Part shown: in pieces, positions 1-7,239 of the stretch
How positions within the stretch are numbered: the stretch's first letter is position 1
How the letters are laid out: each line of letters begins with the position of its first letter
NCBI GenBank assembly: GCA_023261525.1
Contig: JAHFOU010000098.1
Location: 1-7,902 of the forward strand
From: Planctomycetota bacterium
GTDB lineage: Bacteria; Planctomycetota; SBBH01; JAHFOU01
DNA length: 7,902 nucleotides
Direction of reading: 5' to 3'
The notes under the pieces: generated by a model
What the model was told of the DNA's origin: nothing
What the model saw: the letters and a program-made list of their open reading frames with translations, nothing else
Database searches by the model: none
Translations under genes and position numbers: made by a program

Positions 1-2
1 TG

Positions 3-992
3 GATCCCGAGGTCTTCCGAGGCCAGCCGGGCTACTGGGGCCTCTGGGCCAGGACCCTGGGCCTTCCGGCCAAGCCTCCGCCGGAGGACTCCGGGAGCTT
101 CCCGGTCACCACGCCCCCCCTGGCCTGGGCCCGGGACGTCCTGGCCTCCGCCCTCTACCACAAGGAGCCCATCCGCCTGGACTGGATCTGGGGCTTCCTG
201 GGGGTGTACCTGGTGGTCGTGGGACCGGCGGACTACTTCCTGGTGAGGAAACTGCGCCGCTGGCGCCTGGCCGGCCTCCTGACCCTGGGCTCCTGGGCCG
301 TCCTGGCCTCCCTGGCCTGCTACCACCTGGGCTCCTCGGGCCGCTTCTCCCGCACCGTGGTCTCCCGCGTGGCCGTGATGGACGCCTTCCCCGGCGCGGG
401 GAGGGTCTCGGGGCGTTCCCTGGTCTCCCTCTACCAGTCCGGCAACGCCCGCTTCGACGCGGGGGCGCCCTGGGGGGAGGGCTCCGGCGCGGTGGTGATG
501 GACCCGGCCGAGCTGGCGAAGTCGGGCCTGCTCAAGGGGGAAGGGCTGTCCTGGACGGAGGGCCGGACCCTGGTGGCGAACCAGGTCCCGGTCTACGTGG
601 GAACCCAGAAGGTCTTCGAGGCCAGATGGCAGGGGGATTGGAAGTCGCTGGGGATCGGGGTGGAAAGGACCCCCGCCGGGTGGCGGCTGTCCAACCGTTC
701 CAAGAGCGCGCTCCAGCCGGCGGGTGGAGGCCCGGCCATCCTTCCCGGCGCCTCGATCCTCTTGGGCGCGCCTGCCCCGCCGGGCCGTCTCGAAACCGGC
801 TCGACGGCCCAGGAGCTCCTGGGCGCCTGGCTCTCCAACTCCCCGGAGGGCCTGCCCCTGGTGCTGGGCCAACGCGTCCTTCAGCCCTGCTTCAGCTTCT
901 GGATGGAAGGCGAGGGCATCCCCCTGGGCATCGCCGGGGCCTACCCGGCGGTCCGCCAGGAGGCGGTGCTCCTGAGGATCTATCCCGGCTGA
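3..992 (+). CDS. Membrane protein with VGPxxYxxxR helix and extracytoplasmic C-terminal domain (5' end missing)
   Basis: The reading frame is open from the left edge, so this is the C-terminal 329 residues of a longer protein. A GTG at 204 lies inside the first membrane helix and is not a believable start. Two membrane segments are visible: about residues 61-81 (WIWGFLGVYLVVVGPADYF) and 90-110 (LAGLLTLGSWAVLASLACY), joined by a basic loop (VRKLRRWR). A soluble region of about 215 residues follows, rich in Gly, Pro and short beta-like segments. It begins with a 'VVSRVAVMDAFPG' stretch. From memory, the combination of 'LVVVGPADYFLVRKLRR' and a 'V..V.V...PG.....S...L' segment after the second helix resembles large uncharacterised membrane proteins often found near MoxR/DUF58 (Bat-type) loci; the missing N-terminus would test this. 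Function unknown. The stop at 990-992 overlaps the 3' end of the convergent birA gene by 13 nt. Confidence 0.7.
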   Translation, partial: DPEVFRGQPGYWGLWARTLGLPAKPPPEDSGSFPVTTPPLAWARDVLASALYHKEPIRLDWIWGFLGVYLVVVGPADYFLVRKLRRWRLAGLLTLGSWAVLASLACYHLGSSGRFSRTVVSRVAVMDAFPGAGRVSGRSLVSLYQSGNARFDAGAPWGEGSGAVVMDPAELAKSGLLKGEGLSWTEGRTLVANQVPVYVGTQKVFEARWQGDWKSLGIGVERTPAGWRLSNRSKSALQPAGGGPAILPGASILLGAPAPPGRLETGSTAQELLGAWLSNSPEGLPLVLGQRVLQPCFSFWMEGEGIPLGIAGAYPAVRQEAVLLRIYPG

Positions 993-1696
993 GTTTCGAC
1001 CAGGCGGCTGACGTGGCCGGCGGGGAGGGTCCGTCCACCGACCACGATGCGGTCCAGGTCCAGTTCCGAGAGGATTCCGTGGATCTCCTCGCCGCCGGCC
1101 GTCACCCGCACCGGGCGGCCCAGGGTCCGGCAGAGGGATCTCCAGCGCGCCAGGAGGCCGGCTTCGCGACCCGCCTCCAGGTCCGGGGTGTCCCTCCCCA
1201 GGATGTCCAGGATGCCCGTCAGAAGGGCCTCCGGCTCCGGAGGCTCGACCCCTTCCGCCTTCACGGAGGTGGCGATGCCCCGGAGCTCGCCGGGGAATTC
1301 CGTGACGGCGAGGTTGATCCCGATGCCCAGGACGAGGAGGCCGCCCGACCTCGACTCCGCCAGGAGGCCGCCCAGCTTCAGGGGGCCGACCATGAGGTCA
1401 TTGGGCCAGCGCAGGGTGACCTCCAGCCCGGTCGTGGCCCTCAGGGCCTCGGCCGCCGCCACGCCCAGGGCCACGCCGAAGGCCGGAAGCCTGGCCGGAG
1501 CCAGGGGCGTCCGGTGGGTGATCGAGGCCCAGAGCCCGCCGCCGTCGGGGGAATGGAAGGAGCGCCCCTCCCGTCCCCGCCCGGCGGTCTGGGCCTCGGC
1601 CATCAGGGCGAAGCCCGGGGCCTGACCGGCCTCCAGGCGCCGGAAGGCCTCCGCGTTGGTGGAGTCGACGAGGGGAAGCCGGACGATCCGGCTCAA
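980..1696 (-). CDS. birA: Biotin--[acetyl-CoA-carboxylase] ligase, short form without DNA-binding domain
   Basis: This enzyme activates biotin with ATP to biotinyl-5'-AMP and transfers it to a lysine of the biotin carboxyl carrier protein, acting in the cytoplasm. The 238-residue product has the family landmarks in order: DSTN (11-14), the biotin/adenylate-binding loop QTAGRGREGR (36-45), RWPNDLM (96-102), KLGGLLAE (107-114, containing the expected catalytic Lys) and GIGINL (124-129). A small C-terminal SH3-like domain covers about 193-232. The N-terminal winged-helix domain of E. coli BirA is absent, so this is a monofunctional ligase that should not repress a bio operon directly. The start is TTG at 1696-1694; no ATG or GTG lies before the essential DSTN motif, and the Shine-Dalgarno is weak. 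The start overlaps the nadC stop (TTGA), so translation is probably coupled to nadC. The stop overlaps the convergent upstream gene. Confidence 0.95.
   Translation of the reverse strand: MSRIVRLPLVDSTNAEAFRRLEAGQAPGFALMAEAQTAGRGREGRSFHSPDGGGLWASITHRTPLAPARLPAFGVALGVAAAEALRATTGLEVTLRWPNDLMVGPLKLGGLLAESRSGGLLVLGIGINLAVTEFPGELRGIATSVKAEGVEPPEPEALLTGILDILGRDTPDLEAGREAGLLARWRSLCRTLGRPVRVTAGGEEIHGILSELDLDRIVVGGRTLPAGHVSRLVETQPG
1693..1696 (-). other. TTGA stop/start overlap coupling nadC to birA
   Basis: Read on the minus strand, TTGA at 1696-1693 contains both the birA TTG start and the nadC TGA stop, two nucleotides being shared. This is a TTG version of the common ATGA coupling signal. Because birA has no strong Shine-Dalgarno sequence just upstream, re-initiation by ribosomes finishing nadC is the likely way it is translated (inference). 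Confidence 0.8.
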
Positions 1697-2541
1697 CGCG
1701 CCGTCAGCCGCAGGGCCATGGGCAGGGCGGGGGCCGAGTGGGTGAGGGCGCCCACGGAGATGCGGTCCACGCCCGTCCTGGCGTAGGCCCTCACCGTGGC
1801 CAGGGTGATGCCGCCGGAGGCCTCGAGCAGAAGCCTGCGGGGGTGGCGCTTGCGCACGGTGCGCACGGCCTTGGCGAGGGCGGCCGGGCTGAAGTTGTCC
1901 AGGAGGATGAGGTCGGCCCCGGCGGCGGCGGCCTCCAGGGCCTCTGCGACCGTCCGGGCCTCCACTTCCACCGGGACGCCGTGGCCGCGCGCGCGGCGGA
2001 CGGCCTCGGCGCCGTTCCTGCCCAGGAGGGCCAGATGGTTGTTCTTGATGAGGATGCCGTCATGGAGGCCCATGCGATGGTTGGTCGCACCCCCGCAGGC
2101 CACGGCGTACTTCTCCAGGTGCCTCAGTCCGGGCAGGGTCTTGCGGGTGTCCAGGACCACCGCGCGGGTGCCCCGCACGGCGTCGGCGAAACGGCGCGAG
2201 AGCGTGGCGATCCCGGAGAGGTGCATGAGGAGGTTGAGGGCCGTCCTCTCCCCGGCGAGGAGGGCGGGGGCCGTGGCGGAGACCCGGGCCAGGACCTGGC
2301 CGGGACGGACCGCACGGCCGTCGCGGCAGAGCAGGCGGACCCGGGCCCGGGGGTCCAGCAGGGAGAGGATGGGCTCGAGGAGGGGCAGGCCGCAGGCCAC
2401 CCCGGGCGCCTGGGCCAGGAGACGGGCCTCGGCGGCGCCCTTGAGCCCCAGGGCCCGGGTGGTCAGGTCCCCATGCCCGAGGTCCTCGGCGAGGGCCCGG
2501 ATCAGGAGGGGGCGGTCCAGGTCGGGAGGGAGACGTCGCAT
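1693..2541 (-). CDS. nadC: Nicotinate-nucleotide pyrophosphorylase (carboxylating), quinolinate phosphoribosyltransferase
   Basis: NadC converts quinolinate and PRPP to nicotinate mononucleotide, CO2 and pyrophosphate in de novo NAD synthesis. The 282-residue product is the normal family length. Visible landmarks are EDLGHGDLTT (19-28), GERTALNLLMHLSG (97-110), DTRKTLPGLRHLEKYAV (131-147), GGATNHRMGLHDGILIKNNH (150-169), EVEA (192-195), LLDNF (213-217), LEASGGI (239-245) and VDRISVGALTHS (258-269). Together these cover the quinolinate and phosphoribosyl-binding residues of the TIM-barrel active site. The frame stays open upstream to 2853, but that extension is antisense to the zinc-ribbon gene and does not resemble NadC; ATG at 2541 gives the canonical N-terminus. 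A GGAG lies 12 nt upstream, which is distant, and a TATAAT sits 6 nt before the ATG, so the message may be leaderless. It is followed by birA with overlapping stop and start. No nadA or nadB is in the window. Confidence 0.97.
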   Translation of the reverse strand: MRRLPPDLDRPLLIRALAEDLGHGDLTTRALGLKGAAEARLLAQAPGVACGLPLLEPILSLLDPRARVRLLCRDGRAVRPGQVLARVSATAPALLAGERTALNLLMHLSGIATLSRRFADAVRGTRAVVLDTRKTLPGLRHLEKYAVACGGATNHRMGLHDGILIKNNHLALLGRNGAEAVRRARGHGVPVEVEARTVAEALEAAAAGADLILLDNFSPAALAKAVRTVRKRHPRRLLLEASGGITLATVRAYARTGVDRISVGALTHSAPALPMALRLTAR

Positions 2542-2545
2542 GATG
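2539..2545. other. Overlapping divergent start codons (CATGATG)
   Basis: The ATG of nadC (minus strand, 2541-2539) and the first ATG of the zinc-ribbon gene (plus strand, 2540-2542) share two base pairs. A second plus-strand ATG follows directly at 2543-2545. There is thus no intergenic DNA between the two divergent genes, and each gene's upstream signals must lie within the other's coding sequence. Confidence 0.7.
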
Positions 2546-3517
2546 GGATTATACTCCGCCGTGGCCTCCTGCCCCTGTGGACACCTGTTCCCCCCGGACG
2601 CCCAGGCGGAGGCCGGAACCCTCGTCTGCCCGGCCTGCGGGCGCTTCGTCCCCGTGGCCGAAGCGGCCCCGCCTGCCTCCGCGCTTCCCCTGCCCCCGGT
2701 CCTGGTGAGGCGCTGGGAGATGACGAGGCCCTTCTCCTTCGGCGAGCAGATCCTGGAAGCTAGGGATCTCACCGGAGGGGAGCCTCTCAAGGTGACCTGG
2801 CAGCTGCAGAACGCCCGGAGCCTGGCCGCCCGCGGCCTGGCCCTCCTCGTCATGGTCGGCGGGATCGCCTCCTCGACCTATGCGCTGAAGGACCGCCTGA
2901 ACGTCCAGGACCATCCCCTGGTGGTGACGGCCTACGTGCTCGCCATCCTGTGTTCCCTCGCCGGTGGCCTGGCCCTCGGGTTCGTCATCGCGCCGCGCCG
3001 CCCCTTCCTCCTGTCCACGCTCGGGGAGCTGGGACAGCCCTTGCTGTGGCTGCGCAAGGATTCGATGGGGTTCTGGAGGACCCGCTACGCGGTCCTGGCT
3101 CCGGATGGGGCCTCCCGGGGGAGCCTCCTGAAGTCCAGGTTCTCCTGGCTCCTGCCCAGGCCCTGGAAGCTGGAGGGGCCTTCGGGAGAGCCTCGGATGG
3201 AGGTGCACCCGGTCCTCTCGTCCCTGAACTGGAGGCTGATGCTGCTGACCTTCTTCCTGACGCTGATCTTCTGCTGCTGGCTGCTGATCCTGATCTTCCC
3301 GTTGTTGACCTGGTCCCAGTTCGCCTCGTCCCAGATCTTCACGCGGTACGAGATGAGGCTTCCGGACGGCCGGGTGGCGGGGGGGCTGATCCAGGACGGG
3401 TTCTGGGGGAGGAAATGGTCCCTGGCCTGGGGTGGGCAGGAGGCTGACGGGATCCCTTCGGACGTCATCGTCCTGGCCGCGGCGCTGGTGATCCTCAATC
3501 CCACGGGGGCGAGGTAG
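2540..3517 (+). CDS. Zinc-ribbon membrane protein of unknown function
   Basis: I do not recognise a named family. The 325-residue product starts with a short zinc-ribbon: CPCGH (C11, C13) and CPACGR (C30, C33), i.e. Cys-x-Cys then Cys-x2-Cys sixteen residues later, followed by an Ala/Pro-rich linker to about residue 55. Hydrophobic segments lie at about 97-116, 127-151 and 232-258; the last is rich in Leu/Phe with a CC pair. Between helices two and three is a basic, Trp-rich soluble region (about 152-230). After helix three a segment with RYEMRLPDGRVAGG and a hydrophobic end (SDVIVLAAALVIL) recalls beta-strand repeats of scramblase/LURP-one-like proteins, but only weakly. The start ATG at 2540 (or 2543) has a good Shine-Dalgarno GGGAGGGAGA at 2524-2533. 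The gene is divergent from nadC and 56 nt upstream of the C39-like gene, so the two may be co-transcribed. That this frame rather than its antisense is coding is supported by the ribbon, the helices and the Shine-Dalgarno. Confidence 0.75.
   Translation: MMGLYSAVASCPCGHLFPPDAQAEAGTLVCPACGRFVPVAEAAPPASALPLPPVLVRRWEMTRPFSFGEQILEARDLTGGEPLKVTWQLQNARSLAARGLALLVMVGGIASSTYALKDRLNVQDHPLVVTAYVLAILCSLAGGLALGFVIAPRRPFLLSTLGELGQPLLWLRKDSMGFWRTRYAVLAPDGASRGSLLKSRFSWLLPRPWKLEGPSGEPRMEVHPVLSSLNWRLMLLTFFLTLIFCCWLLILIFPLLTWSQFASSQIFTRYEMRLPDGRVAGGLIQDGFWGRKWSLAWGGQEADGIPSDVIVLAAALVILNPTGAR
2548..2553 (-). promoter_or_regulatory. Candidate -10 element (TATAAT) for leaderless nadC-birA transcript
   Basis: A perfect TATAAT on the minus strand is followed by six nucleotides (CCCATC) and then the nadC ATG. 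Usual spacing from a -10 box would therefore place transcription initiation at or next to the A of the start codon. No good -35 hexamer is visible at 16-19 bp, and no TGn extension is present. The call rests on a six-base match that is rare in such GC-rich DNA. Confidence 0.35.
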
Positions 3518-3522
3518 GGGGG

Positions 3523-3551
3523 TTGACAACTCGATAGTATGTGATAGTAAT
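3523..3551 (+). promoter_or_regulatory. Candidate sigma-70-type promoter upstream of the C39-like gene
   Basis: A perfect -35 hexamer TTGACA (3523-3528) is followed after 17 bp by AGTAAT (3546-3551), which matches four of six -10 positions. The surrounding 40 bp are strikingly AT-rich compared with the rest of the window. Initiation about 7 nt downstream would give a leader of roughly 15 nt carrying the Shine-Dalgarno at 3562-3567. The proposed -10 lies inside the GATAG repeat block. Confidence 0.55.
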
Positions 3552-3562
3552 TGATAGAACTG
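3533..3562 (+). repeat. Three phased 10-bp direct repeats, GATAG core
   Basis: GATAGTATGT (3533-3542), GATAGTAATT (3543-3552) and GATAGAACTG (3553-3562) are head-to-tail units, with GATAG recurring exactly every 10 bp. That places each copy on the same face of the helix. The block spans the candidate -10 region and transcription start of the downstream gene, a typical position for a repressor operator. The regulator is unknown, and no regulator gene is in the window. Confidence 0.6.
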
Positions 3563-3573
3563 GAGGGTCAACC

Positions 3574-4359
3574 ATGACGCCGTTCTGTCAGGAAGGATTG
3601 GAGTTCGCAGTGGCTCTGGCGGTCGGCGGACTGGCGGGAGCCATCCTCTCCCGGCGGGGGCTTCCCTGGCGTAGGACCCTGCTCCTGGCCGGACCGGCGG
3701 GCATCCTGGCCTACCTCGCCCTGATCTTCCTGGGACGGGGCCCCGGGATGACGGTTTCCTTCGGCCTGCTGGCCGTCTTCATCGCGGCAGGGGATCTCCA
3801 CTATCCCGCGGGCCGTCCCCGACGGAGCTTCCTCCTGCTCTGCGCCCTGGTCGGCCTCCTGTTCATGCAACGGGGTTGGGGACGGTTGGAGGCCCTGAGG
3901 GAGATGGAAGGGAAGCAGGACCTGGTCGAGGACGGCGTGAACCTGCAGAGCACGGGGTACACCTGCATGGCGGCCTCGGCCGCGACCTGCCTGAGGGCCC
4001 TGGGCCTTCCCGGCACCGAGGCGGAGATGGTCCTGATCGGCGGGACCGGCACCACGGGGACTTCCCCGGGGTGCATGGCCTGGGCCCTGTCGAAGCGTCT
4101 GGAGGGGAGCGGGTGGGCGGTGCGGGACGAACGGCGGGACTGGGCCAGCCTCCCCAGGGACGGGAGCCCGGCCATTCTCCAAACGTATTGGGGAGGGAAG
4201 GGCGGCATTTCCCATGCCACGGCCTTCCTTGGGTTTGAGGGGGAGAAGGCCGTGTTGGGAGAACCCATGCAGGGGCGGGTGCTGGCTACTCGTGAGGCCT
4301 TGGAAAAAGAGTGGGCCTGGCGTGGACAGGGGGTGTTCTTTGCCCGTGCCCGGCCGTAG
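3574..4359 (+). CDS. Four-helix membrane protein with extracytoplasmic C39-like cysteine peptidase domain
   Basis: The 261-residue product has four predicted membrane helices (about 9-26, 34-54, 58-74, 85-98) and a C-terminal papain-like domain of the C39 type. The domain shows Gln125-x5-Cys131 in NLQSTGYTCMAAS, then TEAEMVLIGGTGTTGTS and CMAWAL as in C39-like folds, His214 in GISHATAFLG, and GEP (Glu230) where the family usually has Asp-Pro. The usual Gly after the catalytic Cys is Met. Arginines between helices 1/2 and 3/4 put those loops inside, so the N-terminus and the peptidase domain should face outward (inference). There is no ABC transporter domain, unlike bacteriocin-processing C39 exporters, so substrate and role are unknown. 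ATG 3574 is chosen because GGAGGG (3562-3567) lies 6 nt upstream; the alternative GTG at 3541 would lie within the promoter and repeat block. The stop abuts the convergent uvrB stop. Confidence 0.8.
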   Translation: MTPFCQEGLEFAVALAVGGLAGAILSRRGLPWRRTLLLAGPAGILAYLALIFLGRGPGMTVSFGLLAVFIAAGDLHYPAGRPRRSFLLLCALVGLLFMQRGWGRLEALREMEGKQDLVEDGVNLQSTGYTCMAASAATCLRALGLPGTEAEMVLIGGTGTTGTSPGCMAWALSKRLEGSGWAVRDERRDWASLPRDGSPAILQTYWGGKGGISHATAFLGFEGEKAVLGEPMQGRVLATREALEKEWAWRGQGVFFARARP

Positions 4360-6393
<2,034 letters not shown>

Positions 6394-6404
6394 CCTGCCG
6401 CGAG

Positions 6405-6411
6405 CCTCCTA
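6405..6411 (-). promoter_or_regulatory. Shine-Dalgarno of uvrB fused to HEAT-gene stop (TAGGAGG)
   Basis: On the minus strand TAGGAGG contains the HEAT-gene TAG stop and a perfect AGGAGG ribosome binding site for uvrB, whose ATG lies 11 nt further on. The ribosome terminating on the first gene would cover the site used for the second, which fits an operon with linked translation. Confidence 0.65.
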
Positions 6412-7227
6412 GGGGAGGAGGTCCTTCCAGACGGCCGGATCCCCGCTTCGGCGTTCCCCCGTGAGGCCCTGGAGGGCCTCCAGGGCCTCGGCCCTCACGA
6501 AGCGGCTGACGTCAGCCAGGCGCTCGACGAGGGCCGGGATGGCCTCCCGGGCCTTGAGAGCCAGGAGGGCCCGGCAGGCCTCGCGCTTCACCGTCCAGTC
6601 CCCCTCGCTGCCCAGGAGGCGGATGAGGGGCTGGACGGCTGCCTTCTCCTGGAGGACGCCGAGGGCGTGGATCGCCGCGCCGCGGACCTCCCCCTTGGGG
6701 CTGGCCAGGAGGGCGAGGAGGGTATCCGAGGCCCGGGGATCGGCGAGCTGTTCCAGGGCCTGGACCAGCCACATCTGCCGGGGGGGCTCCAGCGTCGGGA
6801 GGCGCTCCAGGATGACGGGGACCAGATCCTTCCCCAGGGCGACCAGCCGGGCGGCCGCGTCCTCGGCATCCCGGCTGGACTCGAAACGGTCGAAGGAGGG
6901 CAGGGCGCTGTTCAGGGCGGATTCCAGGGCCGCCCGGTCCGGGGACTCGGCCGGAGGCGGGGGTTTGATTGGGGGCGAAGGCTCGGCCTCCGGCTCAGTG
7001 CCCCGGGGCGGAGGGACGTAGCCTTTCCGCTCCACGGAGGCGATCTGGTCCCTGCGGATCTCGAGGGTGCCGTGGGCCGACTTCAGGAGCACGGCCTCGG
7101 GGGTCTCGCGGACCACCTCGCCCTCCAGGGATCCGCCGGAGGTCAGGACGATGCGGTCCGCCCGGGCCGGGCCCGCCAGGCCGATGCAGAGGAGGAGGGC
7201 TGTCCGGGCGCGCCGCATGAAGGACAT
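6409..7227 (-). CDS. Exported protein with SH3-like N-terminal domain and HEAT repeats
   Basis: The 272-residue product begins with a signal peptide (basic MSFMRRAR, hydrophobic core to about residue 19, probable cleavage after PARA at 23). The Cys in the core is not in a lipobox. Residues 24-70 form a small beta domain of the pattern D-x-I-x-L-x2-G...G-x-V...G...I (DRIVLTSGGSLEGEV, then LEIRRDQIASVERKGY), often seen at the start of exported proteins. A Pro/Glu-rich linker (71-97) follows, then about four HEAT/PBS-type helical repeats (about 125-257, with repeated 'VRGAAIHALG', 'VKREACRALLAL' and 'VRAEALEALQGLTG' units), ending in the 'DPAVW' tail common after such repeats. It is probably a periplasmic or envelope scaffold; its partner is unknown. 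The start is ATG 7227, or ATG 7218 three codons later; neither has a strong Shine-Dalgarno. The gene sits 12 nt after the pilus-like gene and 15 nt before uvrB. Confidence 0.85.
   Translation of the reverse strand: MSFMRRARTALLLCIGLAGPARADRIVLTSGGSLEGEVVRETPEAVLLKSAHGTLEIRRDQIASVERKGYVPPPRGTEPEAEPSPPIKPPPPAESPDRAALESALNSALPSFDRFESSRDAEDAAARLVALGKDLVPVILERLPTLEPPRQMWLVQALEQLADPRASDTLLALLASPKGEVRGAAIHALGVLQEKAAVQPLIRLLGSEGDWTVKREACRALLALKAREAIPALVERLADVSRFVRAEALEALQGLTGERRSGDPAVWKDLLP
6463..6489 (-). repeat. Perfect 13-bp inverted repeat inside the HEAT gene
   Basis: GAGGCCCTGGAGG and CCTCCAGGGCCTC flank a single central base, forming a near-perfect 27-bp palindrome about 50 nt before the gene's stop. 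It encodes the repetitive EALEALQ stretch, so codon repetition may explain it. The RNA could form an 11-bp or longer GC stem upstream of uvrB, but no U-run follows, so it is not a standard terminator. Confidence 0.6.
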
Positions 7228-7239
7228 CTTACCGCGGGC

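Noticed and set aside
626..1786. 386-codon plus-strand open frame running across the end of the membrane protein gene and antisense to birA
   Set aside because: Composition is Gly/Pro/Arg/Ala-rich low complexity typical of an antisense frame in GC-rich DNA, and birA on the other strand is certain.
1796..2539. Upstream extension of the zinc-ribbon frame over nadC
   Set aside because: This part is the antisense of nadC, Arg/Ala/Ser-rich with no domain. The real start is supported by the Shine-Dalgarno at 2524-2533 and the zinc-ribbon right after ATG 2540.
2542..2853. N-terminal extension of nadC to 2853
   Set aside because: It is antisense to the zinc-ribbon gene and would add 104 residues absent from NadC proteins; ATG 2541 gives the canonical N-terminus.
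2549..3571. 340-codon minus-strand frame opposite the zinc-ribbon gene
   Set aside because: Low-complexity Gln/Gly/Arg/Pro/Glu composition and no motif; the opposite strand shows membrane helices and a Cys ribbon.
3541..3573. GTG at 3541 as the start of the C39-like gene
   Set aside because: It would translate the repeat and promoter block and has no upstream ribosome site, whereas ATG 3574 has GGAGGG six nucleotides upstream.
6394..6460. LexA/SOS-type operator upstream of uvrB
   Set aside because: No CTG-N10-CAG or GAAC-N4-GTTC-like palindrome is seen in this stretch.
6409..7227. HEAT protein as a lipoprotein
   Set aside because: The Cys in the signal peptide is preceded by Leu-Leu-Leu, not a lipobox, and a normal signal peptidase I site (ARA) follows later.
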